Of a stretch of 35,763 nucleotides of DNA, positions 1-7,979 are shown one piece after another. Each line of letters starts with the position of its first letter. Position 1 is the stretch's first letter. The notes beneath the pieces were generated by a model. The model had not been told where the DNA came from, ran no database searches, and saw only the letters and a list, made by a program, of their open reading frames with translations. A program made the position numbers and the translations under genes. The DNA lies in NCBI GenBank assembly GCA_025963635.1, contig JAOQAK010000098.1, positions 1 to 35,763 of the forward strand. Reading direction: 5' to 3'. Source of the stretch: Ferruginibacter sp. (GTDB lineage Bacteria; Bacteroidota; Bacteroidia; Chitinophagales; Chitinophagaceae).

Positions 1-10
1 TTTTAAGATT

Positions 11-334
11 ATGAACATTTATGTTTCAAATTTGAGTTTCAACACAAACGATGCTGAGCTTAACGAACTTTTTTCAAAATTTGGTACTGTTTCTTCAGCC
101 AAAGTAATTATGGACAGAGAATCAGGCCGCTCACGTGGATTTGGTTTTGTTGAAATGCCTAACAATGATGAAGGTAAAGATGCAATGTTGGGTTTAAACA
201 ACAAAGAAGTTGAAGGAAGAGCAATGTCTGTTTCTATAGCTAAAGAAAGAGAAGAAAGAACCAGCGGCGGCGGCGGAAGTCGTGGCGGTTATTCAAGCAA
301 TCGCGGAAGCGGTGGTGGTGGCAACAGATGGTAA
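11..334 (+). CDS. RRM-type RNA-binding protein
   Basis: A 107-residue protein with a single RNA recognition motif followed by a Gly/Arg/Ser-rich tail. The RNP2 motif IYVSNL is at residues 3-8 and RNP1 RGFGFVEM at 42-49; both carry the aromatic residues that stack on RNA bases. The tail (about 84-107) is GGGGSRGG-like and probably adds non-specific RNA affinity. This layout matches the small single-RRM proteins common in Bacteroidota and cyanobacteria, which act in the cytoplasm as RNA chaperones, often cold-responsive; that role is family knowledge, not seen here. The start ATG lies ten bases into the window, so its promoter is outside. A strong terminator follows, so it is probably monocistronic or the last gene of its unit. 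Confidence 0.93.
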   Translation: MNIYVSNLSFNTNDAELNELFSKFGTVSSAKVIMDRESGRSRGFGFVEMPNNDEGKDAMLGLNNKEVEGRAMSVSIAKEREERTSGGGGSRGGYSSNRGSGGGGNRW

Positions 335-353
335 TTCCCAAACTGATATACTA

Positions 354-391
354 CAAAAAAAGGAGCTCAATTTATTGGGCTCTTTTTTTTT
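354..391 (+). terminator. Rho-independent terminator of the RRM gene
   Basis: An 8-bp stem, GAGCTCAA (363-370) with TTGGGCTC (375-382), one G-T pair, loop TTTA, followed by nine T (383-391). The run of A just upstream (354-361) can pair with the T tract, so it may also work on the minus strand. Confidence 0.9.
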
Positions 392-401
392 GAAGCCTTC
401 T

Positions 402-613
402 AGCTTCCCTGCCCTCCAAAGGAGGGTTCTTGGAGTACTGCTCCCGAAAGCTCTTTTCAACATAGCATCGTCCCTATCTGTCCTAAGGCGAAGATATTCC
501 AGAATAAGAACCGATTTTCGGAGGACAGAGAGGCCTCGTGTCCCTATCCGTGTAGCGTAAAAGCATTACCAACATCAGAGTATAAGAACCCTCCTTTGGA
601 GGGCAGGGAGGCT
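402..613. repeat. ~212-bp inverted-repeat (MITE-like) element
   Basis: The ends, 402-431 and 584-613, are 30-bp inverted repeats with a single mismatch. Each end holds its own small palindrome with a 3-base loop: CCCTCC-AAA-GGAGGG at 412-426 and CCCTCC-TTT-GGAGGG at 589-603. The interior has no convincing gene. Terminal inverted repeats and lack of coding content resemble a miniature mobile element or an intergenic repeat family; a target-site duplication is not obvious. It sits between the RRM terminator and the MFS promoter. Confidence 0.7.
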
Positions 614-660
614 TTCTTCGGAGAGAAGAGGCTTTCCTTTTTTCTTTTAGCGCTTGGGGC

Positions 661-668
661 TATCTTTG
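661..668 (+). promoter_or_regulatory. Putative Bacteroidota -7 element (TATCTTTG) of the MFS gene
   Basis: TATCTTTG fits the Bacteroidota -7 consensus TAnnTTTG exactly. It ends only six bases before the ATG at 675, so transcription would begin at or very near the start codon. No clear -33 TTTG was found at the usual spacing, so this is a moderate call. Confidence 0.45.
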
Positions 669-674
669 CCGCCT

Positions 675-1895
675 ATGGCTTCCAACCGATCTGCTGCAAT
701 CAGCTTTATTTTTATTACCTTATTAATAGATGTTACAGGAATTGGATTGATCATCCCGGTGGTGCCCGGTTTGATCGAGCAATTGATACACGGAAATATC
801 AGCGAAGCTTCCAGGTATAGCGGGTGGCTGGCTTTTGCCTATGCAATCATGCAGTTTTTATTTGCGCCTTTGCTGGGTAACCTCAGCGACCGCTATGGAA
901 GAAGGCCCATATTGCTGTGTTCGTTGCTGGGTTTAGGAATTGATTATATTTTTTTATCCCTTGCCCCCTCGATTGGTTGGTTATTTATAGGCAGAATTAT
1001 TGCCGGCTTGGGAGGTGCCAGTTTCACCACTGCTACCGCATACATTGCAGACATCAGCACACCACAAAACCGTGCACAAAATTTCGGAATGGTAGGTGCA
1101 GCCTTTGGCGTGGGTTTTATACTTGGTCCGGTAATCGGCGGACTGCTGGGCGAATATGGCGTGCGGATCCCGTTTGTAGTTGCTGCCTGTCTTAGTTTGT
1201 TGAATTGTGTGTATGGATATTTTGTACTGCCCGAGTCATTAGTTGTTGAAAACAGGAGGCCATTCGATTGGAAGCGGGCAAATCCGCTTGGTACCTTGCA
1301 ACAATTAAAAAAATATCCTGCAGTTAGCGGGCTAATCATTTCTTTTTTCCTTATTTATCTTGCAGCAAATTCTGTACAGAGCACCTGGTCTTTTTTTACG
1401 ATCAAACAATTTAACTGGAGTGCCAAAATGATTGGCATTTCTTTGGGATTGGTTGGGCTGCTGGTGGGCGTTGTGCAGGGTGGATTGATCCGGTTTATTA
1501 ATCCTTTTCTCGGAAATAAACGAAGTATTTATTTGGGACTTACGCTATATACAATCGGCTTGTTTTTGTTTGCGTTTGCATCGCAAAGCTGGATGATGTT
1601 TGTATTTCTCGTTCCGTATTGCCTCGGCGGAATTTGCGGACCAGCATTGCAGTCGATTATTTCGGGCCAGGTGCCTGCCAACCAGCAAGGCGAATTGCAG
1701 GGCGGGCTTACCAGCATCATGAGCTTAACCAATATAATCGGCCCGGTTTTGATGACCAGCTTATTCTCTTATTTTACGAAACCGGCTGCACCCGTTCAAT
1801 TTGCAGGAGCGGCTTTTTTTTTAGGCGGTATATTTATGGCAGTAAGCCTTTTACTGGCCGTTCGCACTTTGCAACACAATAAAACGATTAGCTAA
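675..1895 (+). CDS. MFS transporter, TetA-like drug/proton antiporter family
   Basis: An inner-membrane transporter of 406 residues with about 12 hydrophobic helices, the normal major facilitator size. The loop between helices 2 and 3 carries the MFS signature GNLSDRYGRRPILL, and helix 5 carries the antiporter-type motif C (GAAFGVGFILGPVIGG), both typical of the TetA/multidrug branch. The substrate cannot be read from the sequence; tetracycline resistance should not be assumed. An in-frame TTG exists at 654, but ATG 675 gives the usual N-terminus entering helix 1 directly and lies just after a -7 element. The Mur ligase gene starts 7 bases after the stop, so the two are probably cotranscribed. 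Confidence 0.9.
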   Translation: MASNRSAAISFIFITLLIDVTGIGLIIPVVPGLIEQLIHGNISEASRYSGWLAFAYAIMQFLFAPLLGNLSDRYGRRPILLCSLLGLGIDYIFLSLAPSIGWLFIGRIIAGLGGASFTTATAYIADISTPQNRAQNFGMVGAAFGVGFILGPVIGGLLGEYGVRIPFVVAACLSLLNCVYGYFVLPESLVVENRRPFDWKRANPLGTLQQLKKYPAVSGLIISFFLIYLAANSVQSTWSFFTIKQFNWSAKMIGISLGLVGLLVGVVQGGLIRFINPFLGNKRSIYLGLTLYTIGLFLFAFASQSWMMFVFLVPYCLGGICGPALQSIISGQVPANQQGELQGGLTSIMSLTNIIGPVLMTSLFSYFTKPAAPVQFAGAAFFLGGIFMAVSLLLAVRTLQHNKTIS

Positions 1896-1902
1896 CTATT
1901 TT

Positions 1903-3282
1903 ATGGTATCCGGAATAAACGATTTTAAAAATGTTTTCTTTATTGGCATCGCCGGTGTGGGTATGAGCGCTATTGCGCAATATTTGGCAGGAATTGGAAA
2001 ACAAGTATCCGGCAGCGACCGTTTTTTTGTGCCGGGAGAATACAATGAAATTAAAGAGAAACTGGAATCAGCAGGAATTCAATGCTTCCTCCAAAATGGT
2101 GAGGGTATCAATGCACAAACCGAGCTGGTGGTGGTATCCACCGCTGTGGAGGATACTGTTTTTGAAGTACAAAAAGCGAAAGAATTTCAGGTTCCTATTA
2201 TAAGGCGATCTGAGTTATTAGCGATCATTGCAGAAAGTAAAAAGACCATTGCGGTTGGCGGCACTTCAGGTAAAAGTACTACCGTAGCCATGTTGTATGA
2301 TATTTTACAATTTGCAGGACAACAACCCAGCATCATCAGCGGCGCAGGATTGGTAAGTATCATAAAGACCGGCAAGATTGGGAATGCAGCGGTTGGAGTG
2401 GGGGAATGGCTGGTGATTGAGGCAGATGAAAGCGATGGCTCCATCGTTCAATATCATTCCGAAGTTGGGTTGCTGCTCAATATTGATAAGGATCACCAGG
2501 AAATTGATGAACTGATGAATATATTCGGCCAGTTCAAAAATAATACCAAGGAATTATTTGTTGTCAACCAGTCGAATCCTTTATCAAAATTGCTGTCGGT
2601 GAATAGCAATCTTGATTTTAGTACAGATGAAAACATTCCTGCCAGGTACCAGGCCACCCACTTTCAGCAGCAGGGTTTTAATATCCAATATACAATTACA
2701 GGGATTCCTTTTTCCATAAACACGGTTGGTAAACACAATATGGAAAATGCGGTAGCCGCAACCTGTGTAGCCAACCAGTTAGGAGTTGATTTAGTTCTTT
2801 GTGCAGAAGCACTAAAACACTATGAAGGGATCTATCGCCGCCATCAGGTATTGGGGCAAAAAGAAGGTGTATGGGTGATTGATGATTATGCACACAACCC
2901 GGCAAAATGCGCAGCCTCCATTGCCGCATGTCAGGCCATTGCACCAAAAGTAGTAGCCTGGTTTCAGCCGCACGGCTATGCACCCACGAGATTTTTAAGA
3001 AAGGATTTTGTAAAAGAAATTGCCGCCACATTAAGACCGCAGGATGAAATTTGGATGAGCGAAATTTTCTACGCAGGGGGCACAACCGAAAAAAATATTT
3101 CTGCCGGTGATTTGATCAATGATATAAAGGCATTGGGTTGCCACGCCTTTTTCATAGAAGACAGGAGGAATTTTTTAAATGCCGCCCGGCCGCATCTTTC
3201 TGACCCCTGTGTTTTGTTGCTGATGGGTGCAAGAGATCCGGGGCTGGAACAATTTGGAAAGGATGTTTGGGCGAACCTGTAA
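1903..3282 (+). CDS. Mur ligase family protein (MurC/Mpl-like)
   Basis: A 459-residue cytoplasmic ATP-dependent ligase of the MurC type, which joins an amino acid or peptide to UDP-MurNAc. Visible are the N-terminal Rossmann motif GIAGVGMSA (15-23), the P-loop GGTSGKST (119-126), EADESD (173-178), NIDKDH (193-198), HNMENA (278-283), YRRHQVLG (311-318), DDYAHNP (327-333) and WFQPHGYAPTR (353-363), in the order expected for the three Mur domains. It departs from standard MurC, which has GTHGKT and DYAHHP, and it lies between a transporter and hutI rather than in a division/cell-wall cluster. It is therefore probably a MurC paralogue or a peptide-recycling ligase; the exact substrate is unknown. 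hutI starts 32 bases downstream. Confidence 0.82.
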   Translation: MVSGINDFKNVFFIGIAGVGMSAIAQYLAGIGKQVSGSDRFFVPGEYNEIKEKLESAGIQCFLQNGEGINAQTELVVVSTAVEDTVFEVQKAKEFQVPIIRRSELLAIIAESKKTIAVGGTSGKSTTVAMLYDILQFAGQQPSIISGAGLVSIIKTGKIGNAAVGVGEWLVIEADESDGSIVQYHSEVGLLLNIDKDHQEIDELMNIFGQFKNNTKELFVVNQSNPLSKLLSVNSNLDFSTDENIPARYQATHFQQQGFNIQYTITGIPFSINTVGKHNMENAVAATCVANQLGVDLVLCAEALKHYEGIYRRHQVLGQKEGVWVIDDYAHNPAKCAASIAACQAIAPKVVAWFQPHGYAPTRFLRKDFVKEIAATLRPQDEIWMSEIFYAGGTTEKNISAGDLINDIKALGCHAFFIEDRRNFLNAARPHLSDPCVLLLMGARDPGLEQFGKDVWANL

Positions 3283-3314
3283 ACTTTATGTTGAAAAAAA
3301 TATTTTGAAGAATA

Positions 3315-4562
3315 ATGACCACCCTTGTTACCAATATTGCGCAGCTCATCAATACAAGAACGCAAAGTCATGTATTAAGGGGCAGTGAACTGGCCGAAAT
3401 GCCCGTAATTAAAAATGCTTTCCTGTTGATAGAAGATGGTATTGTTGCGGACTATGGCAACATGGATGACCTGTTATCCAAACTACCACGATTACCCGAA
3501 AATAATATTGATGCCTCCGGGCAATTTGTTTTGCCCTGCTGGTGCGACAGTCATACCCACATTGTGTTTGCAGGCGCCCGGGAAGCAGAGTTTACCGACA
3601 GAATCCGGGGACTAACGTATGCTGATATTGCAGCGAAGGGTGGCGGTATTTTAAACTCGGCAAAAAAGTTAAATGAAGCAAATGAAGAATTACTTTTCAA
3701 ACAGGCATGGGAAAGATTGGAGGCGATGGCTAAGCTTGGTACGGGCGCCATCGAAATAAAAAGCGGATATGGTTTAACGGTAGAGGGAGAATTGAAGATA
3801 TTGAGAGTGATCAAAAAATTAAAACAACAATCACCCCTTACGATAAAAGCTACGTTTTTAGGCGCTCATACTTATCCGGTACAATTTAAAGAGAATCACG
3901 AGGGATATATTGACTTGCTGATTAATGAAATGTTGCCGGTAATTGCGGCCGAAAAACTAGCTGATTATATAGATGTGTTTTGCGAAACAGGCTTTTTTTC
4001 CCGGGAAGAAACCACAGCTATCTGCAATGCAGCAATGCGCTATGGATTAAAACCGAAGTTGCATGTTAACCAACTGAACAGTATCGGCGGCATAGAAGCA
4101 GGAATACAACTGAACGCTTTATCGCTTGATCACCTGGAGACTTTAACGGATGCCGACATTTCAAAATTGTCCGATGGCAAATGGCAGGGCATTAGTACTT
4201 TATTGCCAACGGCGGCATTTTTTTTAGGAATGCATTATCCACCTGCAAGGAAACTGATTGATGCTGGTGCTGCGCTAGCCTTGGCAACAGATTATAACCC
4301 GGGCTCATCACCGTCGGGAAATATGAACCTGGTGGTGGCGATGAGTTGCATACAAATGAAGATGCTGCCCGAAGAGGCTATCAATGCGGCAACGATCAAT
4401 GGAGCTTATGCAATGGAATGCGGAGATCAACTGGGGAGTATAACCATCGGAAAAAAAGCAAATCTTATTTTCACAAAACCAATTCCATCACTAGCCTATT
4501 TGCCTTATTCATTCGGCACCAATCTTATTGATAAAGTGATGATCAACGGTAGGTTTGTTTGA
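3315..4562 (+). CDS. hutI: Imidazolonepropionase
   Basis: A 415-residue amidohydrolase that opens 4-imidazolone-5-propanoate to N-formimidoyl-L-glutamate, the third step of histidine degradation, in the cytoplasm. The metal-binding HTH is at H80/H82, followed by HIVFAGAREAEF, which is characteristic of HutI. Further ligand or substrate residues are H185 (FLGAHTYP), H250 (KLHVNQLN), H273 (SLDHLE) and D326 (ATDYNPGSSP). Length and motif order match the family throughout. No hutH or hutU is in the window; a HutG-like hydrolase is 1.5 kb downstream on the same strand. It follows the Mur ligase by 32 bases and may share its transcript. Confidence 0.95.
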   Translation: MTTLVTNIAQLINTRTQSHVLRGSELAEMPVIKNAFLLIEDGIVADYGNMDDLLSKLPRLPENNIDASGQFVLPCWCDSHTHIVFAGAREAEFTDRIRGLTYADIAAKGGGILNSAKKLNEANEELLFKQAWERLEAMAKLGTGAIEIKSGYGLTVEGELKILRVIKKLKQQSPLTIKATFLGAHTYPVQFKENHEGYIDLLINEMLPVIAAEKLADYIDVFCETGFFSREETTAICNAAMRYGLKPKLHVNQLNSIGGIEAGIQLNALSLDHLETLTDADISKLSDGKWQGISTLLPTAAFFLGMHYPPARKLIDAGAALALATDYNPGSSPSGNMNLVVAMSCIQMKMLPEEAINAATINGAYAMECGDQLGSITIGKKANLIFTKPIPSLAYLPYSFGTNLIDKVMINGRFV

Positions 4563-4611
4563 TGCACTGATGCATTGTGCTCCGATCAATCTTTTACCAA
4601 TCAACTTTTTT

Positions 4612-4646
4612 AAATGCTCTTTCGGTAGCATGCGCTGAGAGCATTT
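4612..4646. repeat. Small inverted repeat after hutI
   Basis: AAATGCTCT (4612-4620) and AGAGCATTT (4638-4646) are perfect 9-bp inverted repeats around a 17-base loop. There is no T tract, so it is not a classical terminator; it may be a weak termination, stability or regulatory element between hutI and the VOC gene. Confidence 0.4.
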
Positions 4647-4689
4647 CACTAATGTTGTTCATCTCCTTGAACAATTAAAACATAACCTG

Positions 4690-5085
4690 ATGAAACAACA
4701 CCTTGCCCATATTGCCATCGTTGTAAAAGATTATGATGAAGCCATCGATTTCTACACCAAAAAACTTGGATTTGTTCTTATAGAAGATACGGTGTTAAGC
4801 GAGCATAAACGATGGGTATTGGTGGCCCCTAAGGGCTCAACAGAGTGCCGGCTATTACTGGCGAAGGCAGCCAATCAACAACAGGAATTAAGTATTGGAA
4901 ATCAAACAGGTGGAAGAGTCTTTTTGTTTTTACATACTGATGATTTCTGGCGTGACTACGAACAATATAAAAACAATGATGTAAAGTTTGTAAGGGAACC
5001 TGCAACAGAAGAGTATGGAACCGTAGCTGTTTTCGAAGACCTGTATGGAAATCTTTGGGACCTGGTTGAGCCCGTTAATAAGTAG
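4690..5085 (+). CDS. VOC family protein (glyoxalase/dioxygenase fold)
   Basis: A 131-residue protein of the vicinal oxygen chelate superfamily. It opens with LAHIAIVVKDYDEAIDFYTKKLGF, the usual first beta-alpha-beta unit, and ends with FEDLYGNLWDLVEP, where the final Glu is the typical metal ligand of the second half. Such proteins include lyases, dioxygenases and antibiotic-binding proteins, so the substrate is not predictable. The ATG at 4690 gives a family-typical start. It lies alone between hutI and a long hairpin. Confidence 0.85.
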   Translation: MKQHLAHIAIVVKDYDEAIDFYTKKLGFVLIEDTVLSEHKRWVLVAPKGSTECRLLLAKAANQQQELSIGNQTGGRVFLFLHTDDFWRDYEQYKNNDVKFVREPATEEYGTVAVFEDLYGNLWDLVEPVNK

Positions 5086-5133
5086 GCTGCTATTGACTTT
5101 TCCTTTAACTGTATTCATTTATTGTTCTCGTAA

Positions 5134-5189
5134 ATTTAAGCGGATAGGGGTGACACCTTTCAAAAGGTGTCACCCCTATCCGCTTAAAT
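5134..5189. repeat. 56-nt perfect hairpin in a 365-base gap
   Basis: Arms of 27 bases (5134-5160 and 5163-5189) are perfect reverse complements separated by only CA. The core reads GGATAGGGGTGACACCTTT on the left. There is no T tract on either strand. It sits 48 bases after the VOC stop in a 365-base gap (5086-5450) that holds no convincing gene. It could be a REP-like mobile palindrome or a transcript-stabilising or terminating hairpin. Confidence 0.8.
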
Positions 5190-5450
5190 CTGTTGCCAAA
5201 TGATAAACAGTACAAGTGTGCGACGCAACGATGTTTCGTTATGGTTTGCTGCCTGGTTACAAAATATTTAAACTTATCAGCCGGCCTTCTGCACCAGACA
5301 TATTGCAATGCATTGTGCCGCTTTTTCAACCATCTCTTGCTACAATTTCCACTTCTTTTTTTTTCTTATTATGGATTAACAAATTGTTTGTAAACGTTGC
5401 GGGTAATAATTCATCTTATACCCATTAATAACAAAATAAAAATCAAGATC

Positions 5451-5855
5451 ATGAAAAAGACATTTACACTGGCAGCGATTGCAGCACTTATCACCACTGC
5501 AACATTTGCGCAAAATGGACATTCACGTGATAACAATTATGACAGGGGAAGAGATGTGGTGGTAAACAATGACCGGGATGGCTACGGCTACGGTAAAGAA
5601 AGGGGAACTTATTATTTCAGCGCCCGTGAAAGAGACATGCAGGTGTTTTCTATCAACAGGGAATACTCCAATAAAATTGAATCCGTAAGAAACAGGTTGT
5701 TTATGGGGCGTGGAAAAAAAGAACACCTGATCTATTCACTGGAATTACAACGCAATGCAGAGATCCGTGGAGTGATGGCTAAATTCAATGACCGCAGAAA
5801 TCTTTTCAATAGAGATAACGGTCGCGGTGGCCGCGACAGAAGATCCAACTGGTAA
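5451..5855 (+). CDS. Small secreted Arg/Asn/Gly-rich protein of unknown function
   Basis: A 134-residue protein with a clear signal peptide (about 1-20, MKKTFTLAAIAALITTATFA, cleaved before or at Gln). The mature part is highly basic and polar: a DRGRD/NNDRDG-rich N-terminal stretch, a probably helical middle with EYSNKIESVRNRL and YSLELQRNAEIRGVMAKF, and an RDNGRGGRDRR-like tail. I do not recognise a named family. The reading frame extends upstream to 5397, but ATG 5451 begins the signal peptide. Export to the periplasm is likely; the basic charge might suit binding to envelope polyanions, which is a guess. A terminator follows at 5911. Confidence 0.75.
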   Translation: MKKTFTLAAIAALITTATFAQNGHSRDNNYDRGRDVVVNNDRDGYGYGKERGTYYFSARERDMQVFSINREYSNKIESVRNRLFMGRGKKEHLIYSLELQRNAEIRGVMAKFNDRRNLFNRDNGRGGRDRRSNW

Positions 5856-5910
5856 AATTAAAAGCCAGCAGGAACAACGATAATAGGTTGAACGAGGATT
5901 TGGTGTATAA

Positions 5911-5938
5911 AGGCTCCCGGTTTACGGGGGCTTTTTTA
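5911..5938 (+). terminator. Rho-independent terminator of the small secreted protein gene
   Basis: Stem AGGCTCCCG (5911-5919) with CGGGGGCTT (5925-5933), two G-T pairs, 5-base loop, then a T run through 5937. Confidence 0.85.
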
Positions 5939-6041
5939 TTTAACGCATGAATTGAATTGAGCCGGGATCAAAGAATTGGGGCTTTAAGAACTGTGCGTAT
6001 TTGCCATAACGATCTATTAAAGAATTACCTAACTTCCCTTA

Positions 6042-7094
6042 ATGAAGCACTTCAAATTTTACAATAGGGAGGACATTCTTTCAATTACCCGTATCCGGCG
6101 CTTTGAAACGAAGTTGGGAGAACGTATTTCGACGATTTCGCCTGATGGGGAATGGCTCGAAAATTTACAACGCTCAAAAGCAAGATATGTGTTAATTGGC
6201 ATCCCTGAAGATATCGGCGTGAAGGCAAATTATGGAATTGGGGGAACTGATACCGCCTGGTTGTCGTTTCTAACATCGTTCTTAAATATCCAGAGCAATG
6301 ATTTTTTTTCGGGTGATGATATTTTATTGCTGGGTCAATTTGATTTCGGAGATATCAAATATCTTATTGAGAACAATGCCTACGGGCCGGAAGAATTGAT
6401 TGATGCTTACCGGCACGCAGTGAACATGATCGACGAGCAGGTAGAAAACGTGGTAAAGGTTATTGCTGCTTTAAAGAAGATCCCGATTATAATAGGAGGG
6501 GGCCACAATAACGCGTACCCGATTATTAAAGGCGTAGCCAAGGGATTGCATAAGGCGGATATGTTGCCGCTTTCTCAGATCAATGTAATTAACCTGGATG
6601 CGCATGCTGATTTTAGAAATGCTGAAGGAAGACACAGTGGCAACGCATTCCGGTATGCTTCGGAGGATGGATACCTGGGGAAATACGCAATAATCGGGCT
6701 GCATGAAAATTATATTTCACAGAATATTTTAATGGATATTCACAATGATCCCTTTATAGACTATATCAGTTATGAAGAGATTTTCATTCATGAAAGAAAA
6801 AATTTTATACAGGCGGTTGCTCATTCAACCGGCTTTACAGAAGATACTTATACCGGGATTGAACTGGACCTGGATTGTATTGAAAACGTTTTAAGCAGTG
6901 CTGTTTCTCCTGCCGGACTTACGCCCTTACATGCGAGGCAGTTTGTAACCTTTGTGGCGCAAGATACCAAGGTGGCGTACCTACATATTTGTGAAGGAGC
7001 TACGCAATTATCAGATGGGAGAAAAAATGAATCCACCGGTAAACTGATGAGTTACCTTGTAAGCGATTTTGTAAAAGGTGCTTCTACCGACTAG
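6042..7094 (+). CDS. hutG: Arginase-family hydrolase, probable formimidoylglutamase
   Basis: A 350-residue protein of the ureohydrolase fold, which uses a two-manganese centre to hydrolyse guanidino or formimidoyl groups. Expected ligands are visible: GGGHNN with H155, DAHAD with D186/H188/D190, and D276/D278 in ELDLDCIEN, followed by SPAGLTP. The last motif differs from the usual SxDxDxxDP, since the residue before the expected Pro region reads E-N. The ~90-residue N-terminal extension and the nearby hutI point to N-formimidoyl-glutamate hydrolysis, the step after HutI, giving glutamate and formamide. Agmatinase or another ureohydrolase activity is possible. It is on the same strand as hutI but separated from it by two unrelated genes. 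Confidence 0.75.
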   Translation: MKHFKFYNREDILSITRIRRFETKLGERISTISPDGEWLENLQRSKARYVLIGIPEDIGVKANYGIGGTDTAWLSFLTSFLNIQSNDFFSGDDILLLGQFDFGDIKYLIENNAYGPEELIDAYRHAVNMIDEQVENVVKVIAALKKIPIIIGGGHNNAYPIIKGVAKGLHKADMLPLSQINVINLDAHADFRNAEGRHSGNAFRYASEDGYLGKYAIIGLHENYISQNILMDIHNDPFIDYISYEEIFIHERKNFIQAVAHSTGFTEDTYTGIELDLDCIENVLSSAVSPAGLTPLHARQFVTFVAQDTKVAYLHICEGATQLSDGRKNESTGKLMSYLVSDFVKGASTD

Positions 7095-7134
7095 CGTGTG
7101 AGGTGACATATTCAAGGGTTGTCATAACATCATA

Positions 7135-7839
7135 TCAATTTAAAAAAGCCGCGAGTTCTTTTTCATCGGCAATTCCGTCCCGTCGCCACACCTGTTCTCC
7201 ATCCCTATAAATAATAAAAACCGGGAGAGCGGTTACATTGTACTTCTTTAGAATTTCTTCATCCCGGCTACCATCAACTTTCACGAGCGTGAATTTATTT
7301 GGATAATGTTGTTGCAGGCTTTTTAATACCGGTTCCATTTTTTTGCAGGGTGGGCACCATTCTGCACCAAAATCGACCAGCACTATTTTAGTCGCATTGA
7401 TCGCCGTTGTAAATTCATCCATGCTCATTTGTTGTTCATTAGCGTTCTTTCCCTCCACTGATTTGTTTGCCGCTTTCCACGCATTTATACCCCCTTTTAA
7501 TTCATACACACTCCGGTAGCCCATTGCTCTCATTTTCACGGCGGCAGCTGCACTTCTGCCGCCTCCCAAACAGTATACAAACACGGGCTTGTCTTTATCG
7601 ATATAAGCGATTCTCCTGTTAAATTCGTTTTCATCTTTCCAGTCGGCGAGTAGCGCATTAGAGACATGTCCTGCGTTATATTCCGCAGGGGTTCTTACGT
7701 CCAGCAACTGAATGGAATCATTGTTGCTGATGGCTTTTTCAAATTCAGCAGCTGTTAAACTACTATCAGTTTGAGCATGGCAGCACAAGGAAATAACGAG
7801 AAAGAATAAAGTGCTTATTGCGGGCCGGATGCATTTCAT
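7135..7839 (-). CDS. Exported rhodanese-thioredoxin fusion protein
   Basis: A 234-residue protein with a signal peptide (1-22, ending CHAQ), a rhodanese domain (about 28-125) and a thioredoxin domain (about 135-234). The rhodanese loop has Cys90 in YCLGGGRS and a typical DVRTPAEYNAGHV entry. The thioredoxin part has WCPPC at 161-165 and cis-Pro206 in TALPVF. Together these suggest a periplasmic protein coupling persulfide/sulfur transfer to thiol-disulfide exchange; that combined role is inference. It is convergent with the HutG-like gene, with only 40 bases between stops and no obvious terminator. Confidence 0.9.
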   Translation of the reverse strand: MKCIRPAISTLFFLVISLCCHAQTDSSLTAAEFEKAISNNDSIQLLDVRTPAEYNAGHVSNALLADWKDENEFNRRIAYIDKDKPVFVYCLGGGRSAAAAVKMRAMGYRSVYELKGGINAWKAANKSVEGKNANEQQMSMDEFTTAINATKIVLVDFGAEWCPPCKKMEPVLKSLQQHYPNKFTLVKVDGSRDEEILKKYNVTALPVFIIYRDGEQVWRRDGIADEKELAAFLN

Positions 7840-7979
7840 AGGCTGAATTTAGAGCGAAGTTCTGTTAAATCAGCCAAACCGGCTGTTAAAAGAATTGAAC
7901 TTAATAGGTGATTGCTCTATGATGAAAACCTGGGGATCTTTTGATAACAGCAAGATGCGGAGAAGCATGTCTAGTCCGA

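Noticed and set aside
675..1895. Dedicated tetracycline-resistance gene
   Set aside because: The protein shares family motifs with TetA but substrate cannot be assigned from them; it sits in a chromosomal housekeeping-like context without resistance-element hallmarks.
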